From Pseudonocardia phyllosphaerae (GTDB lineage: Bacteria; Actinomycetota; Actinomycetes; Mycobacteriales; Pseudonocardiaceae), in NCBI RefSeq assembly GCF_046546475.1, contig NZ_JBKGXS010000008.1:1-64000 (forward strand): a stretch of 64,000 bases of DNA, in the 5' to 3' direction. The translations under genes and the position numbers were made by a program. Numbering within the stretch: the stretch's first letter is position 1; every line of letters starts with the position of its first letter. The notes under the pieces are model-generated. The model saw only the letters and a program-made list of their open reading frames with translations, was not told the DNA's origin and made no database searches. Positions 23,097-32,024 of the stretch are shown piece after piece.

Positions 23097-24363
23097 GGGA
23101 TCGGAGGACACGCCCCGCGGCGGGCCGTCCACCAGCCGCCGGGGTCTGTTGCGCGGCGCGCTGATCGGCACCGGCGGCCTCGTCGCCGGTGCCGCCGCGG
23201 GCGGTGCGACGGGCTGGGCGGTCGGCTCCGAGCCGGAGCCGGACACGATCGACCTGGGCCGCAAGTACCCGTTCTACGGCGAGCCGCACCAGGGCGGGAT
23301 CGCGACGCCGCCGCAGCAGCACACGGTCTTCGCCTCGTTCCGGCTCGCCGACTCGGCCGGTCCGCGGGACCTGCAGGTGCTGCTGGCCAGGTGGTCGGCG
23401 TCGATCGCGGTGCTGCAGGACGGGCGCACGGTCGGCGCGGTGCAGCCGTCGTCGCCGGTGCAGCCGCCGCGCGACACCGGCGAGGCGTCCGGGCTCAGCC
23501 CGGCCGGGCTGACCGTGACGCTCGGGCTGGGGCCCGCGGTGTTCGGTGACCGGTTCGGGCTGGCCCGGTTCCGGCCGGCGAGGTTCACCGCGCTGCCGAA
23601 GCTCAACGGCGACACCCTGGACCCGGCGCTGACCGGTGGCGACCTGAGCCTGCAGGCCTGCGCCGACGACCCGCAGGTCGCCTACCACGCGATCCGCAAC
23701 CTGGCCCGGATCGGCCGCGACGCCGTCGTCCCGTACTGGAGCGTGCTCGGGTTCGGGCGGGCCTCGGCCGGGCCCGGCCAGCAGACGCCGCGCAACCTGC
23801 TGGGGTTCAAGGACGGCACCCGCAACGTCACCACCGACGAGCAGTACTCGCGGTTCGTCTGGCTCGGCCGCGAGGACCAGCCGTGGGCCGAGGGCGGCAC
23901 CTACCAGGTCGTCCGCAAGATCCGGATGCTGCTCGAGACCTGGGACACCGACCGGGTCGGCGACCAGCAGCAGATCATCGGCCGGAGCAAGGCCGAGGGG
24001 GCGCCGCTGTCGGGCACGACGGAGTTCGACACGCCGGACTTCGCGGCCCGCACCGCGTCCGGGGAGACCGCGATCGACCCGAAGTCGCACGTCGCGCTGG
24101 CCGCACCGGAGCACAACGGCGGGCTGATGCTGCACCGCCGCGGCTACAACTACACCGACGGCCTCACCGCGGACGGGTCGCTGGACGCCGGGCTGCTGTT
24201 CGTCGCCTACGTCAACGACCCGCGGAACTTCGTGACGCTGCAGAACCGTCTCGGCGCGAACGACCTGCTCAACGAGTACATCCGGCACATCGGCTCGGCG
24301 ATCTTCCTGGTCCCGCCGGCACCGGCCGAGGGGCACTACGTCGGCGAGGCCCTGTTCACATGA
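23071..24363 (+). CDS. efeB: Tat-exported DyP-type peroxidase EfeB
   Basis: EfeB is the exported heme peroxidase of EfeUOB, proposed to oxidise Fe(II) or release iron from heme. The 430-residue protein has a twin-arginine signal (SRRGLLRGALIGTGG, residues 22-36), the DyP catalytic motif GFKDGTRNV (GxxDG) and the heme-ligand region SHVALAAPEHNGGLMLHRRG. The ATG at 23071 is the first start after efeO; the N-terminal 14 residues are encoded by the repeat and are probably not conserved. Its stop lies inside a 27-bp tandem duplication. Confidence 0.93.
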   Translation: MRGGEQSRGGSEDTPRGGPSTSRRGLLRGALIGTGGLVAGAAAGGATGWAVGSEPEPDTIDLGRKYPFYGEPHQGGIATPPQQHTVFASFRLADSAGPRDLQVLLARWSASIAVLQDGRTVGAVQPSSPVQPPRDTGEASGLSPAGLTVTLGLGPAVFGDRFGLARFRPARFTALPKLNGDTLDPALTGGDLSLQACADDPQVAYHAIRNLARIGRDAVVPYWSVLGFGRASAGPGQQTPRNLLGFKDGTRNVTTDEQYSRFVWLGREDQPWAEGGTYQVVRKIRMLLETWDTDRVGDQQQIIGRSKAEGAPLSGTTEFDTPDFAARTASGETAIDPKSHVALAAPEHNGGLMLHRRGYNYTDGLTADGSLDAGLLFVAYVNDPRNFVTLQNRLGANDLLNEYIRHIGSAIFLVPPAPAEGHYVGEALFT

Positions 24364-24407
24364 GCGGGCCCGGCCCGTGCGTTCACATGAGCGGGCCCGG
24401 CCCGTGC
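24354..24407. repeat. 27-bp perfect tandem duplication at the efeB stop
   Basis: The block from GTTCACATGAGC to GGCCCGTGC occurs at 24354-24380 and again, identical, at 24381-24407. The first copy holds the last efeB codons and the stop. Each copy contains the self-complementary GGGCCCGGCCC core, so the RNA could form two strong hairpins between efeB and the convergent transglycosylase gene. Confidence 0.8.
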
Positions 24408-24411
24408 GCGG

Positions 24412-25155
24412 CTACCGGCCGGACGCGCTGACCGCGCCTGCGGCCAGGCTCGCGTACTCGTCGGCGGCGTCCCAGACGTCGCGGGCGTAGGACATCGAGG
24501 CGTTGTAGGCCTTCACCCCGCTCCACCAGCCGCTGCCGCCGACGTCGCGGCCGTGTGCGCACAGGTAGCCGGCCGCGGCGAGGGCGGCGTCGTCGATCTG
24601 CTGCGGGTCGGCGACGCCGTCGCCGTTGCCGTCGGCGCCGTAGCGCTTCCAGGTGGAGGGCAGGAACTGCATCGGCCCGACGGCGCGGTCGTGCCGCGCG
24701 TCGCCGTCGAGCTTCCCGCCGTCGGTGTCGGAGACCGCGCGGGTGCCGCCGGTCGAGCCGTTGAGTGCGATCCCGATGATCGGCGGGCTGACCTTGCCGT
24801 CGTCGCCGAGCTCGGCGCCGCGCGAGCTCGCGTGCCGGGACTCGACGCTGCCGATGCCGGCGATCGTCGTCCAGCTCAGCCGGCAGCTCGGGGTCTTCTT
24901 GTGCTGCAGTACCTCGGCGTTGGCGTAGGCGCGCAGGACCCGCTCGGGGATGTCGACGTCCGGGGCGGCCGACCGCGCCCAGGCCGCGACGTCGGTGCCC
25001 GCGGGCAGCTGCGGTGCACCGCCCGGGGCCGAGCCGCTGGACCGGGAGGTGTGCGGGGTCGACAGGCCGTGCTCGGTACCGCTGCCGATCAACGCCCCGA
25101 CCAGCATCAGGAAGACGATGCCGCCGATCGCGAGCAGGAGCGACTGGTTGCGCAC
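24412..25155 (-). CDS. Membrane-anchored lytic murein transglycosylase
   Basis: The 247-residue protein begins with an N-terminal membrane anchor (LLLAIGGIVFLMLVGALIG), a Ser/Gly/Pro linker and an SLT/MltB-like catalytic domain. That domain has IGSVESRHASSRGAEL (catalytic Glu), DRAVGPMQFLPSTWKRYG, DGNGDGVADPQQIDDA and a final YNASMSYARDVW. It should cleave peptidoglycan glycan strands. The GTG at 25155 was chosen because a -10 box TAGCGT (25168-25163) ends seven bases upstream with no ribosome binding site; the GTG at 25164 overlaps that box. Confidence 0.85.
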   Translation of the reverse strand: MRNQSLLLAIGGIVFLMLVGALIGSGTEHGLSTPHTSRSSGSAPGGAPQLPAGTDVAAWARSAAPDVDIPERVLRAYANAEVLQHKKTPSCRLSWTTIAGIGSVESRHASSRGAELGDDGKVSPPIIGIALNGSTGGTRAVSDTDGGKLDGDARHDRAVGPMQFLPSTWKRYGADGNGDGVADPQQIDDAALAAAGYLCAHGRDVGGSGWWSGVKAYNASMSYARDVWDAADEYASLAAGAVSASGR

Positions 25156-25200
25156 GTGGCGCACGCTACCGTCAGTTGGTCCCAATGGGTGAGCAGGGGG

Positions 25201-26187
25201 TCACACGCATGTCGTAGCGGCCCAGTAGCGGCGCCACTGGTCCGCGGACAGGGCGTGCGGGTCGGCTCCGTCGGCCGCGGCGGCCTTCTCGGTGGCCCGC
25301 ACCCGGGCGTCGAACTCGCGGGCGACGGTGCGCAGCGCGGCCTCCGGGTCGCCGCCGTCGAGCTGCGCGGCCGCGGCGAGACCGAACAGCCGCTCCCCCA
25401 CGCCGTCGTCCAGGCCGTCTGCCACACCGTCGTCCACGCCGTGGTCCTCACTGCCGCCGCCGGGCAGCAGGTCGGCGGGGAACCCGGCCTTCGCCGTGCG
25501 CGAGGCCAGCTTCGCGGCGAGCGCGACGGCCGGCTGGGCGGTCGCGATGCCGTCGACGCAGGACTCGCGGCGCTTCTCGGCCTGCTTCAGCTCGTCCCAG
25601 CGGCGGTCCTGGTCGGCGGCGGTGTGCACCTGCTCACCGGCGGCGAACACGTGCGGGTGCCTGCCGACGAGCTTGTCGACCAGCCCGGTCGCGACGTCGT
25701 CGATCCCGAACGGCGAGCCCGGGTCCTCGGCGGCGACCCGGGCGTGGAAGAGCACCTGCAGCAGGACGTCGCCGAGCTCCTCGCGCAGCTCCGTGCGGTC
25801 CTCGTCCTCGATGGCCTGGTAGAGCTCGTAGCACTCCTCGACCAGGTAGCGCAGCAGCGACGCGTGGGTCTGCTCGGCGTCCCACGGGCAGCCGCCGGGC
25901 GAGCGCAGACGGTCCATCACGGCGACGGCGTCGAGCAGCGCGGCCCCGTCCGGCCCGGCGATCGCGGCGTCGTCGGCGGCGGGGTGCCCGGCCGGGACGA
26001 GCAGCACGGTGCCGTCGGGCAGTGCGGCGGGGTCGTCGCCGTCCCAGGTCCCGGCGCCTGCCGCGGTGCGCACACCCGGCTCCAGCTCGGCGGCGGCGAG
26101 CACGGCGGTCGCGGTGCGCAGCGCGGGCACCGCGGCGGCGGGCAGCGCGGCGGCCCGGCGCGGGCAGACGACGACGGTGGCGGCCAC
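25201..26187 (-). CDS. mazG: Nucleoside triphosphate pyrophosphohydrolase MazG
   Basis: MazG hydrolyses NTPs to NMP and pyrophosphate, clearing damaged nucleotides and lowering (p)ppGpp-linked stress. In the 328-residue protein the catalytic EExxE...ExxD set is in LVEECYELYQAIED and ELREELGDVLLQVLFH (about 113-140). The N-terminal 90 residues are an Ala-rich extension typical of actinobacteria. Near the C-terminus the low-complexity insert GVDDGVADGLDDGVGE is encoded by short direct repeats (about 25399-25446). Its GTG lies three bases after the SurA-like stop, in one leftward operon with mfd. Confidence 0.9.
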   Translation of the reverse strand: MAATVVVCPRRAAALPAAAVPALRTATAVLAAAELEPGVRTAAGAGTWDGDDPAALPDGTVLLVPAGHPAADDAAIAGPDGAALLDAVAVMDRLRSPGGCPWDAEQTHASLLRYLVEECYELYQAIEDEDRTELREELGDVLLQVLFHARVAAEDPGSPFGIDDVATGLVDKLVGRHPHVFAAGEQVHTAADQDRRWDELKQAEKRRESCVDGIATAQPAVALAAKLASRTAKAGFPADLLPGGGSEDHGVDDGVADGLDDGVGERLFGLAAAAQLDGGDPEAALRTVAREFDARVRATEKAAAADGADPHALSADQWRRYWAATTCV

Positions 26188-26190
26188 GGT

Positions 26191-27111
26191 TCAGCCCGCC
26201 TGTCCGGCCGGGACGCCGGCGGCCGGGAAGATCTGCGCGGCCTGCTCGGCGTCCGGGGCGGCGGTGAGCGACACCGGGTCCCACACGCCGTAGCGCGGGT
26301 TGAGCTGGACCCCGGTGCGCAGCGCGGTCGGGGTGAGCAGCAGGATCCCGGCCTCGCCGAGGGTCTGCGGGTCCAGCCGGCTCCCGACGGCAGGGCCTGC
26401 CGGCTTCGCATCGAGCTGCCGCTTGGTCACCCGCACGACCACCCAGCCCTGACCGGAGCCGAGCGGGAACGCCGCGACCTGCCCGGCCGGCACCCCGATC
26501 AGCGGAGTCAGCGCGGCCTGCGGGGTCTCCGCGGGCCGGATGTTCAGGTCCTTCTGCGCGGTGCTCGCCCCGGACAGCGCCTTCTCGGCCGCGGCACCGC
26601 CCGCGGCGAGCGAGCGGGCCAGGGTGACGGCCTCGTCGCGGGACCGGGCGACGGCGACGTCGGCGGTGACCGAGAGCCGGTCCAGCTCGCGGGCGGCGAG
26701 CTGGGTGGCGATCAGCCGGTCGCGGATCGCGGCGCGGGCCCCCCCGGCGGCCACCGAGGTGGACTCGACGGCCTGCGGGCCGCCGGCCTGCGCGACCGCG
26801 GCGTCGACCTGGTCGTCGCCGACGACGATGTTCTGCTCGGCCGCGGCCCTGGCCAGCAGGTCGCGCACGACGAGCTGGGACACCACGGCCCGGCCGACGT
26901 CGGCGCTGGACCCGCCGCGGGCCCGCAGGCCGTCGACGAGACCCGGCCGGGTCAGCACCGCGGTGATCGCCGGCTGGGCCTCGGACAGCGGGATGGTGTC
27001 CTGCCCGACGATCGCGGCCGCGTCGACGCGGTTCGGCCCGGTTCCGCAACCGGCCAGCAGCGCCCCGGCGACGGTCACCGCCGCGAGGAGCCTGCCCGTA
27101 CGTGTGCGCAC
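26191..27111 (-). CDS. SurA-N-like lipoprotein
   Basis: The protein of about 306 residues has a lipoprotein signal with lipobox ALLAGC followed by a SurA N-terminal-like helical region (GQDTIPLSEAQPAITAVL, VVSQLVVRDLLARAAAEQN). It has no clear PPIase active site. It is usually encoded between mfd and mazG in actinobacteria and may act as an exported chaperone. Two in-frame GTG starts exist: the one at 27120 is too close to AAGG, while 27111 is spaced eight bases and gives the compact signal MRTRTGRLLAAV, so I chose 27111. Confidence 0.8.
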   Translation of the reverse strand: MRTRTGRLLAAVTVAGALLAGCGTGPNRVDAAAIVGQDTIPLSEAQPAITAVLTRPGLVDGLRARGGSSADVGRAVVSQLVVRDLLARAAAEQNIVVGDDQVDAAVAQAGGPQAVESTSVAAGGARAAIRDRLIATQLAARELDRLSVTADVAVARSRDEAVTLARSLAAGGAAAEKALSGASTAQKDLNIRPAETPQAALTPLIGVPAGQVAAFPLGSGQGWVVVRVTKRQLDAKPAGPAVGSRLDPQTLGEAGILLLTPTALRTGVQLNPRYGVWDPVSLTAAPDAEQAAQIFPAAGVPAGQAG

Positions 27112-27195
27112 GCCGGTCACCTTCTCACGGTGGGTGTGGCGCCCGTCTCGCCACCCGGCCCGGGATCCCCGGCCGGCGGGTGGCCGAACCCGCGC

Positions 27196-30100
27196 TCAGC
27201 CGGCCGGAGCCGGGCTGGGGACCAGCTGGAGCAGCAGCTCCGCGCACCAGCCGAGCAGCTCGGTGTCCCGCAGCGGCGCCCCGCCGATCCGGCCGTTCTG
27301 CACCGGCTTGGGCACCGTGACCAGCTGGGCGGCCGGCTTGTACTGCGCCTTCGGGTACAGCCGGCGCAGCCGCATCTGCGCGGAGTCCGGCAGCGTGACC
27401 GGCCCGACCCGGATCTGCGACCCGGCGACGGCGACCTCGCCGATGCCCAGCCTGCGGCACAGCTGCCGGAACCGGGCGACCTCGAGCAGGTTGCGGACCG
27501 GGGTCGGCGGCTCGCCGTAGCGGTCGGTGAGCTCCTCGACGATCGCGGCCAGCGCCGCGTCGTCCGGGGCCTCGGCGATCTTGCGGTAGACCTCGAGGCG
27601 CAGCCGCTCGCCGTCGACGTAGTCGTGCGGGACGTGCGCGTCGATCGGCAGGTCCACCCGGACCTCGGCGAGCTGCTCGTCCTCGACCGAGGCGTCGGTG
27701 TCCCCGCCCGCCTGCTTGCGGAACGCGGCGACGGCCTCGCCCACCAGGCGGATGTAGAGGTCGAACCCGACGCCTGCGATGTGCCCGGACTGCTCGGCGC
27801 CCAGGATGTTGCCCGCGCCGCGGATCTCCAGGTCCTTCATCGCCACCGCCGCGCCGGATCCCAGGTCGGAGTGCTGGGCGATCGTCGCGAGCCGGTCGTG
27901 CGCGGTCTCGGTGAGCGGGTGCTCGGGCGGGAACAGGAAGTAGGCGTAGCCCCGCTCCCGGCCGCGCCCCACCCGGCCGCGCAGCTGGTGCAGCTGGGAC
28001 AGGCCCAGGGTGTCGCTGCGCTCGACGATCAGAGTGTTGGCGTTGGAGATGTCCAGGCCGTTCTCGACGATCGTGGTGCAGACCAGCACGTCGAACTCGC
28101 GGTGCCAGAACGCGTTGACGGTGCGCTCCAGCAGCTCCTCGTGCATCTGGCCGTGCGCGACGGCGACCCGCGCCTCCGGCACGATCTCCTGGATCCGCTT
28201 GGCCGTCTTGTCGATCGTGCTGACCCGGTTGTGCACGAAGAAGACCTGGCCGTCGCGCAGCAGCTCGCGGCGGATCGCTGCGGCGACCTGCTTGTCGTCG
28301 TAGGCGCCGACGTAGGTCAGGGTCGGGTGCCGGTCCTCCGGCGGCGTGGTGATCGCCGACATCTCACGGATCCCGGCGAGGCTCATCTCCAGGGTCCGCG
28401 GGATCGGCGTCGCCGACAGGGTGAGCACGTCGACGTGCGCACGCAGCGCGGTGATGTGCTCCTTGTGCTCGACGCCGAAGCGCTGCTCCTCGTCGACGAT
28501 GACCAGCCCGAGGTCCTTCCAGCGGACGCCGGACTGCAGCAGCCGGTGCGTGCCGACGACGACGTCGACGGTGCCCTCGGCCAGCTTCTCGATCGTCTCC
28601 TTCGCCTCGGCCGGGTCGGTGAACCGGGACAGCCCGCGCACGGTCACCGGGAACTGGCGCATCCGCTCGGCGAAGGTGTTGAGGTGCTGGGTGGCCAGCA
28701 GCGTCGTCGGGACCAGGACGGCGACCTGCTTGCCGTCCTGCACCGCCTTGAACGCCGCGCGCACCGCGATCTCGGTCTTGCCGAACCCGACGTCGCCGGA
28801 GATCACCCGGTCCATCGGGACCGCGCGCTCCATGTCCTTCTTGACCTCGTCGATCGCCGAGAGCTGGTCGGGGGTCTCGGTGTAGGGGAAGGCGTCCTCG
28901 AGCTCGCGCTGCCACGGGGTGTCCGCGCCGAACGCGTGCCCGGGCGAGGACTGCCGCGCCGCGTAGAGCTGCACCAGCCCGGCGGCGATGTCCTTGACCG
29001 CCTTGCGGGCGCGGCCCTTGGTCTTGGCCCAGTCGGCGCCGCCGAGCTTGTTGACCGCCGGCTGCTCGCCGCCGACGTAGCGGCTGATCTCGTCGAGGGC
29101 GTCGGTCGGGACGAACAGCCGGTCCGCGGGCTGGCCGCGCTTGGAGCTCGCGTACTCCAGCACCAGGTACTCGCGGGTGGCGCCCTGGATCGTGCGCTCC
29201 TTCATCTCGACGAAGCGCCCGATGCCGTGCTGGTTGTGGACGACGTAGTCACCGGGCTGCAGTACCGCCAGGTCGACGGCGTTGCGCCGGCGCGGGGTGG
29301 TCTTGCGCGGGGCCGCGTCGAGCCCGGCGCGCGACCCGGTGAGGTCGGACTCGGAGAGCAGGACCAGGCCGGAGCCGTCGACGGCGGGGGCGGTGAACCC
29401 GTCGGCCATCCGGCCGCAGGTGACGGTGACCAGGCCCTTCTCCGGCACCTCGGTCAGCTCGTCGATCCGGGTGGCCGGGACCTCGGCCTCGCGCAGCTGC
29501 TCGAGCGAACGGTCCGCGGTGCCCTCGCCTGCGAGCACCAGCACCGCCGCTCCCCCGGTCGCGACGTGCGCGCGCAGGTCGGTCAGCGCACGCTCGACGT
29601 CGCCGCGGTAGGACTCGATCTCCTGCACGCCGGGGACGAACACCTCGTCGTCGCCGGAGATCAGCGGGGACAGCGAGACGACGGCACGCCCGGTGGTCGT
29701 CGCGTGCTCCAGGGTCGAGCGCAGGCCGCGGTAGGCCGCGCCGGAGACGTCGATCGGGGCCTCGCCGCCGGAGCCGGTGGCCAGCCAGGAGGCCTCGAGG
29801 AACTCCTGCCCGGTGCGGACGAGGTCGGCGCAGCGGGTGCGGATGCGCTGCGGGTCGGCGAGCAGCACCCGCGACCCGGCGGGCAGCAGGTCGGTGAGCT
29901 GCTCCATCTCCTCGTCCTCGCCCACGAGGGCCGGGATGAGGGACTCCATGCCCTCCCCGGGGATGCCCTCGGCCAGCTTCTCCAGCAGCTCGCGCAGCGG
30001 GTTCGCGTTGAGCCCCGCGGTCTCCGGCTGCTCGCGGGCCAGCTCGGCGGCGCGCTCGCGGACCGGGGCGGTGAGCAGCAGCTCCCGGCAGGGCGGTGCG

Positions 30101-30843
30101 ACGACCCGCTCGACCTCGCCGACCGAGCGCTGGTCGGCGACGGAGAACGAGCGCAGCTCGGAGACCTCGTCGCCCCAGAACTCGACGCGCACCGGGTGCT
30201 CGGCGGTCGGCGGGAAGATGTCGAGCAGCCCGCCGCGCACGGCGAACTCGCCGCGGGTGGTGACCATCTCGGCACGGGTGTAGGCCAGCTCGACCAGCCG
30301 CTCCAGCAGCTGCTCGAAGTCGTGCTCGTCGCCGACGGCCAGCGAGACCGGGGCCAGCGCGCCCAGCCCTGGCGCGACCGGCTGGATCAGCGACCGGGCG
30401 GCGGTGACGACGACCCGCGGCGCGGTGCCGGCCGCGGACAGCCGGTGGAAGATCGTCAGCCGGCGGGCGACGGTGTCCGGGCGCGGCGAGAGCTTCTCGT
30501 GCGGCAGCGTCTCCCAGGACGGCAGCACGACGACCGGGGCGCCCGCCGCGTCGTGCACGGTGTCCGACGCCGCGTCCGGCCCGGTCCCGTGCCCGAGCAG
30601 GTCCGACACCGCCGCGGCCAGGTCCTCGGCCTCGCGGTCGGTGGCGGTCACGGCGAGCACGGTGCCGTGCTCGAGGGTCTCGGCGATGCCGCCGGTGAGC
30701 AGCGGGCGCAGCGCGGACGGCCCCTCGACGCGGACCGCGGGGGTCTCCGCGACGCGGGTGTCGGCGTCCCGGGTCGCGTCGACGGCGGCGCGCAGGCCGC
30801 CGTCGGACAGGGCGGAGGTGAGCAGACCGGACAGGATGGCCAC
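27196..30843 (-). CDS. mfd: Transcription-repair coupling factor Mfd
   Basis: Mfd removes RNA polymerase stalled at DNA lesions and recruits UvrA. The 1215-residue protein has the UvrB-like N-terminal module, the RNA-polymerase-interacting domain (GDYVVHNQHGIGRFVEMK), the translocase with Walker A GDVGFGKTEIAVRAAF, Walker B VIVDEEQRFGVEHKE and LTLSATPIPRTLEMSLAGIR, the TRG region and the C-terminal UvrA-contact domain. Length is normal. The GTG at 30843 has GAGGAG eleven bases upstream. SurA-like and mazG genes follow on the same strand. Confidence 0.97.
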   Translation of the reverse strand: MAILSGLLTSALSDGGLRAAVDATRDADTRVAETPAVRVEGPSALRPLLTGGIAETLEHGTVLAVTATDREAEDLAAAVSDLLGHGTGPDAASDTVHDAAGAPVVVLPSWETLPHEKLSPRPDTVARRLTIFHRLSAAGTAPRVVVTAARSLIQPVAPGLGALAPVSLAVGDEHDFEQLLERLVELAYTRAEMVTTRGEFAVRGGLLDIFPPTAEHPVRVEFWGDEVSELRSFSVADQRSVGEVERVVAPPCRELLLTAPVRERAAELAREQPETAGLNANPLRELLEKLAEGIPGEGMESLIPALVGEDEEMEQLTDLLPAGSRVLLADPQRIRTRCADLVRTGQEFLEASWLATGSGGEAPIDVSGAAYRGLRSTLEHATTTGRAVVSLSPLISGDDEVFVPGVQEIESYRGDVERALTDLRAHVATGGAAVLVLAGEGTADRSLEQLREAEVPATRIDELTEVPEKGLVTVTCGRMADGFTAPAVDGSGLVLLSESDLTGSRAGLDAAPRKTTPRRRNAVDLAVLQPGDYVVHNQHGIGRFVEMKERTIQGATREYLVLEYASSKRGQPADRLFVPTDALDEISRYVGGEQPAVNKLGGADWAKTKGRARKAVKDIAAGLVQLYAARQSSPGHAFGADTPWQRELEDAFPYTETPDQLSAIDEVKKDMERAVPMDRVISGDVGFGKTEIAVRAAFKAVQDGKQVAVLVPTTLLATQHLNTFAERMRQFPVTVRGLSRFTDPAEAKETIEKLAEGTVDVVVGTHRLLQSGVRWKDLGLVIVDEEQRFGVEHKEHITALRAHVDVLTLSATPIPRTLEMSLAGIREMSAITTPPEDRHPTLTYVGAYDDKQVAAAIRRELLRDGQVFFVHNRVSTIDKTAKRIQEIVPEARVAVAHGQMHEELLERTVNAFWHREFDVLVCTTIVENGLDISNANTLIVERSDTLGLSQLHQLRGRVGRGRERGYAYFLFPPEHPLTETAHDRLATIAQHSDLGSGAAVAMKDLEIRGAGNILGAEQSGHIAGVGFDLYIRLVGEAVAAFRKQAGGDTDASVEDEQLAEVRVDLPIDAHVPHDYVDGERLRLEVYRKIAEAPDDAALAAIVEELTDRYGEPPTPVRNLLEVARFRQLCRRLGIGEVAVAGSQIRVGPVTLPDSAQMRLRRLYPKAQYKPAAQLVTVPKPVQNGRIGGAPLRDTELLGWCAELLLQLVPSPAPAG

Positions 30844-30881
30844 GGCGGCGCTGGCTCCTCGTTCGAGGTGGGGCTTCGGTG

Positions 30882-30908
30882 GCGCGCCGGGCGGCTCCGC
30901 CGGCGCGC
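30882..30908 (-). terminator. GC-rich hairpin between SIP gene and mfd
   Basis: GCGCGCCGG and CCGGCGCGC form a perfect nine-pair stem with a nine-base loop. It lies downstream of the siderophore-interacting gene on the minus strand and upstream of mfd, so it probably ends the former transcript. No U-run follows. Confidence 0.5.
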
Positions 30909-30987
30909 AGGACAGACCCCTGCCCGGGCCGCGGAAGTGGCCCCCGCCCGAGCCGGAGTACCGGTGTCCGAGGGTACGCCTGACCGC

Positions 30988-31794
30988 TCAGAGCAGCCCG
31001 TCGCGCTCCAGGTTCGCCTCGTAGAGGTCCATCATCCGCTCCTCGTCGTCCCCGGCGGCGGCCGCGGCGTCGGAGTAGGCGGTGGCGTACCGCTCCTGGT
31101 TCGCCTCCCAGGTCTTCCGCGCCTTCTCCGCGTCGCGGCGCCAGTAGCCGAGCACCCCGTAGGACGAGGACGGCAGCTTCCGCACGTGGCGCAGGTTCTT
31201 GCGCGCGGCGCGGGTGGCCGCGGCCTCGCCGCCGACGTAGACGTAACCGGGCCCCCCGGGCAGGTGGAGGGTCTCGACGAGCTCGGCGAGCCTGCTGCCG
31301 TCCGGAACCGGTGCGACGCAACGGACGTCCGCACCGGCCGGGAACTCGGCGGGCATCTCGTCGACCTCCAGCAGGACCCGGGTGTCGATCCCGGCCGGGG
31401 TCTCGTCGACGATCCGGGCCAGCGCGGGCACCGCCGCGGCGTCGCCGACGAGGATCTGCCAGCGGGCGTCGGCAGGACGCCGGAACCAGCTGTGCGCCCG
31501 GGAGACGCCGATCTCGTCGCCGACGCAGGCACGCCGCGCCCAGCTCGCGCCGATGCCGCCGGCATGACAGACGAGGTCGATCGAGGCCTTGCGCCCGCAC
31601 GGGCTGACCGTGCGCAGGGTGTACCAGCGGCCGAACTCGTCGCGGGTGCCGTCGGGCTGCGGGAAGTGGAAGACGCAGGCCTCGTCCGGGGCGCCGGGCA
31701 GCCCGACGCCGGCCAGCGCGTCGCCCTCGACCTCGGCCCGGACGAACGTGTCCGACAGCGTCCGCAGTCCGACGACGCGCACCGCCTGCGTCAT
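30988..31794 (-). CDS. Siderophore-interacting FAD protein (ViuB/SIP family)
   Basis: This 268-residue flavin reductase-like protein should release iron from ferric siderophores by reduction in the cytoplasm. It shows the FAD-binding GRWYTLRTV (RxYT), the NAD(P)-domain segment WQILVGDAAAVPALARI and the SIP family signature VLGYWRRDAEKARKTWE. The ATG at 31794 has GGGAGG seven bases upstream. A GGTTAGCTGACC palindrome upstream suggests iron control. No siderophore synthesis or uptake genes adjoin it. Confidence 0.88.
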   Translation of the reverse strand: MTQAVRVVGLRTLSDTFVRAEVEGDALAGVGLPGAPDEACVFHFPQPDGTRDEFGRWYTLRTVSPCGRKASIDLVCHAGGIGASWARRACVGDEIGVSRAHSWFRRPADARWQILVGDAAAVPALARIVDETPAGIDTRVLLEVDEMPAEFPAGADVRCVAPVPDGSRLAELVETLHLPGGPGYVYVGGEAAATRAARKNLRHVRKLPSSSYGVLGYWRRDAEKARKTWEANQERYATAYSDAAAAAGDDEERMMDLYEANLERDGLL

Positions 31795-31822
31795 GAGTGA
31801 GCCTCCCCTTGCTCGTACTGAG

Positions 31823-31834
31823 GGTCAGCTAACC
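31823..31834 (-). promoter_or_regulatory. Iron-box-like palindrome upstream of SIP gene
   Basis: On the minus strand GGTTAGCTGACC is an 11-of-12 palindrome related to the GGTTAG-CTAACC core of IdeR/DtxR sites but lacking the central base. It lies 29 bp upstream of the SIP ATG. Confidence 0.35.
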
Positions 31835-32024
31835 ACGGGTCACCCGCCCGGGTCCACGACGTATGCCGCACGGAACATCCGGACATCCGGGCGCGAATCC
31901 CCCGCAACTGCATCCGTCCAGCGCAGCAGGCGATCCGGGACCGCGGACCCTGTGGGCCGCAAGGGGGGTTGCGGTACGGTCGCGGGACCAGCCGGGCCAC
32001 CGGATCCTGCACCTGGAGCGAACG

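Noticed and set aside
24553..31800. A 2415-residue open frame on the plus strand across mazG, surA-like, mfd and SIP.
   Set aside because: It is the antisense of four clearly recognised minus-strand genes; its Arg/Gly/Val-rich translation has no domain and comes from high third-position GC.
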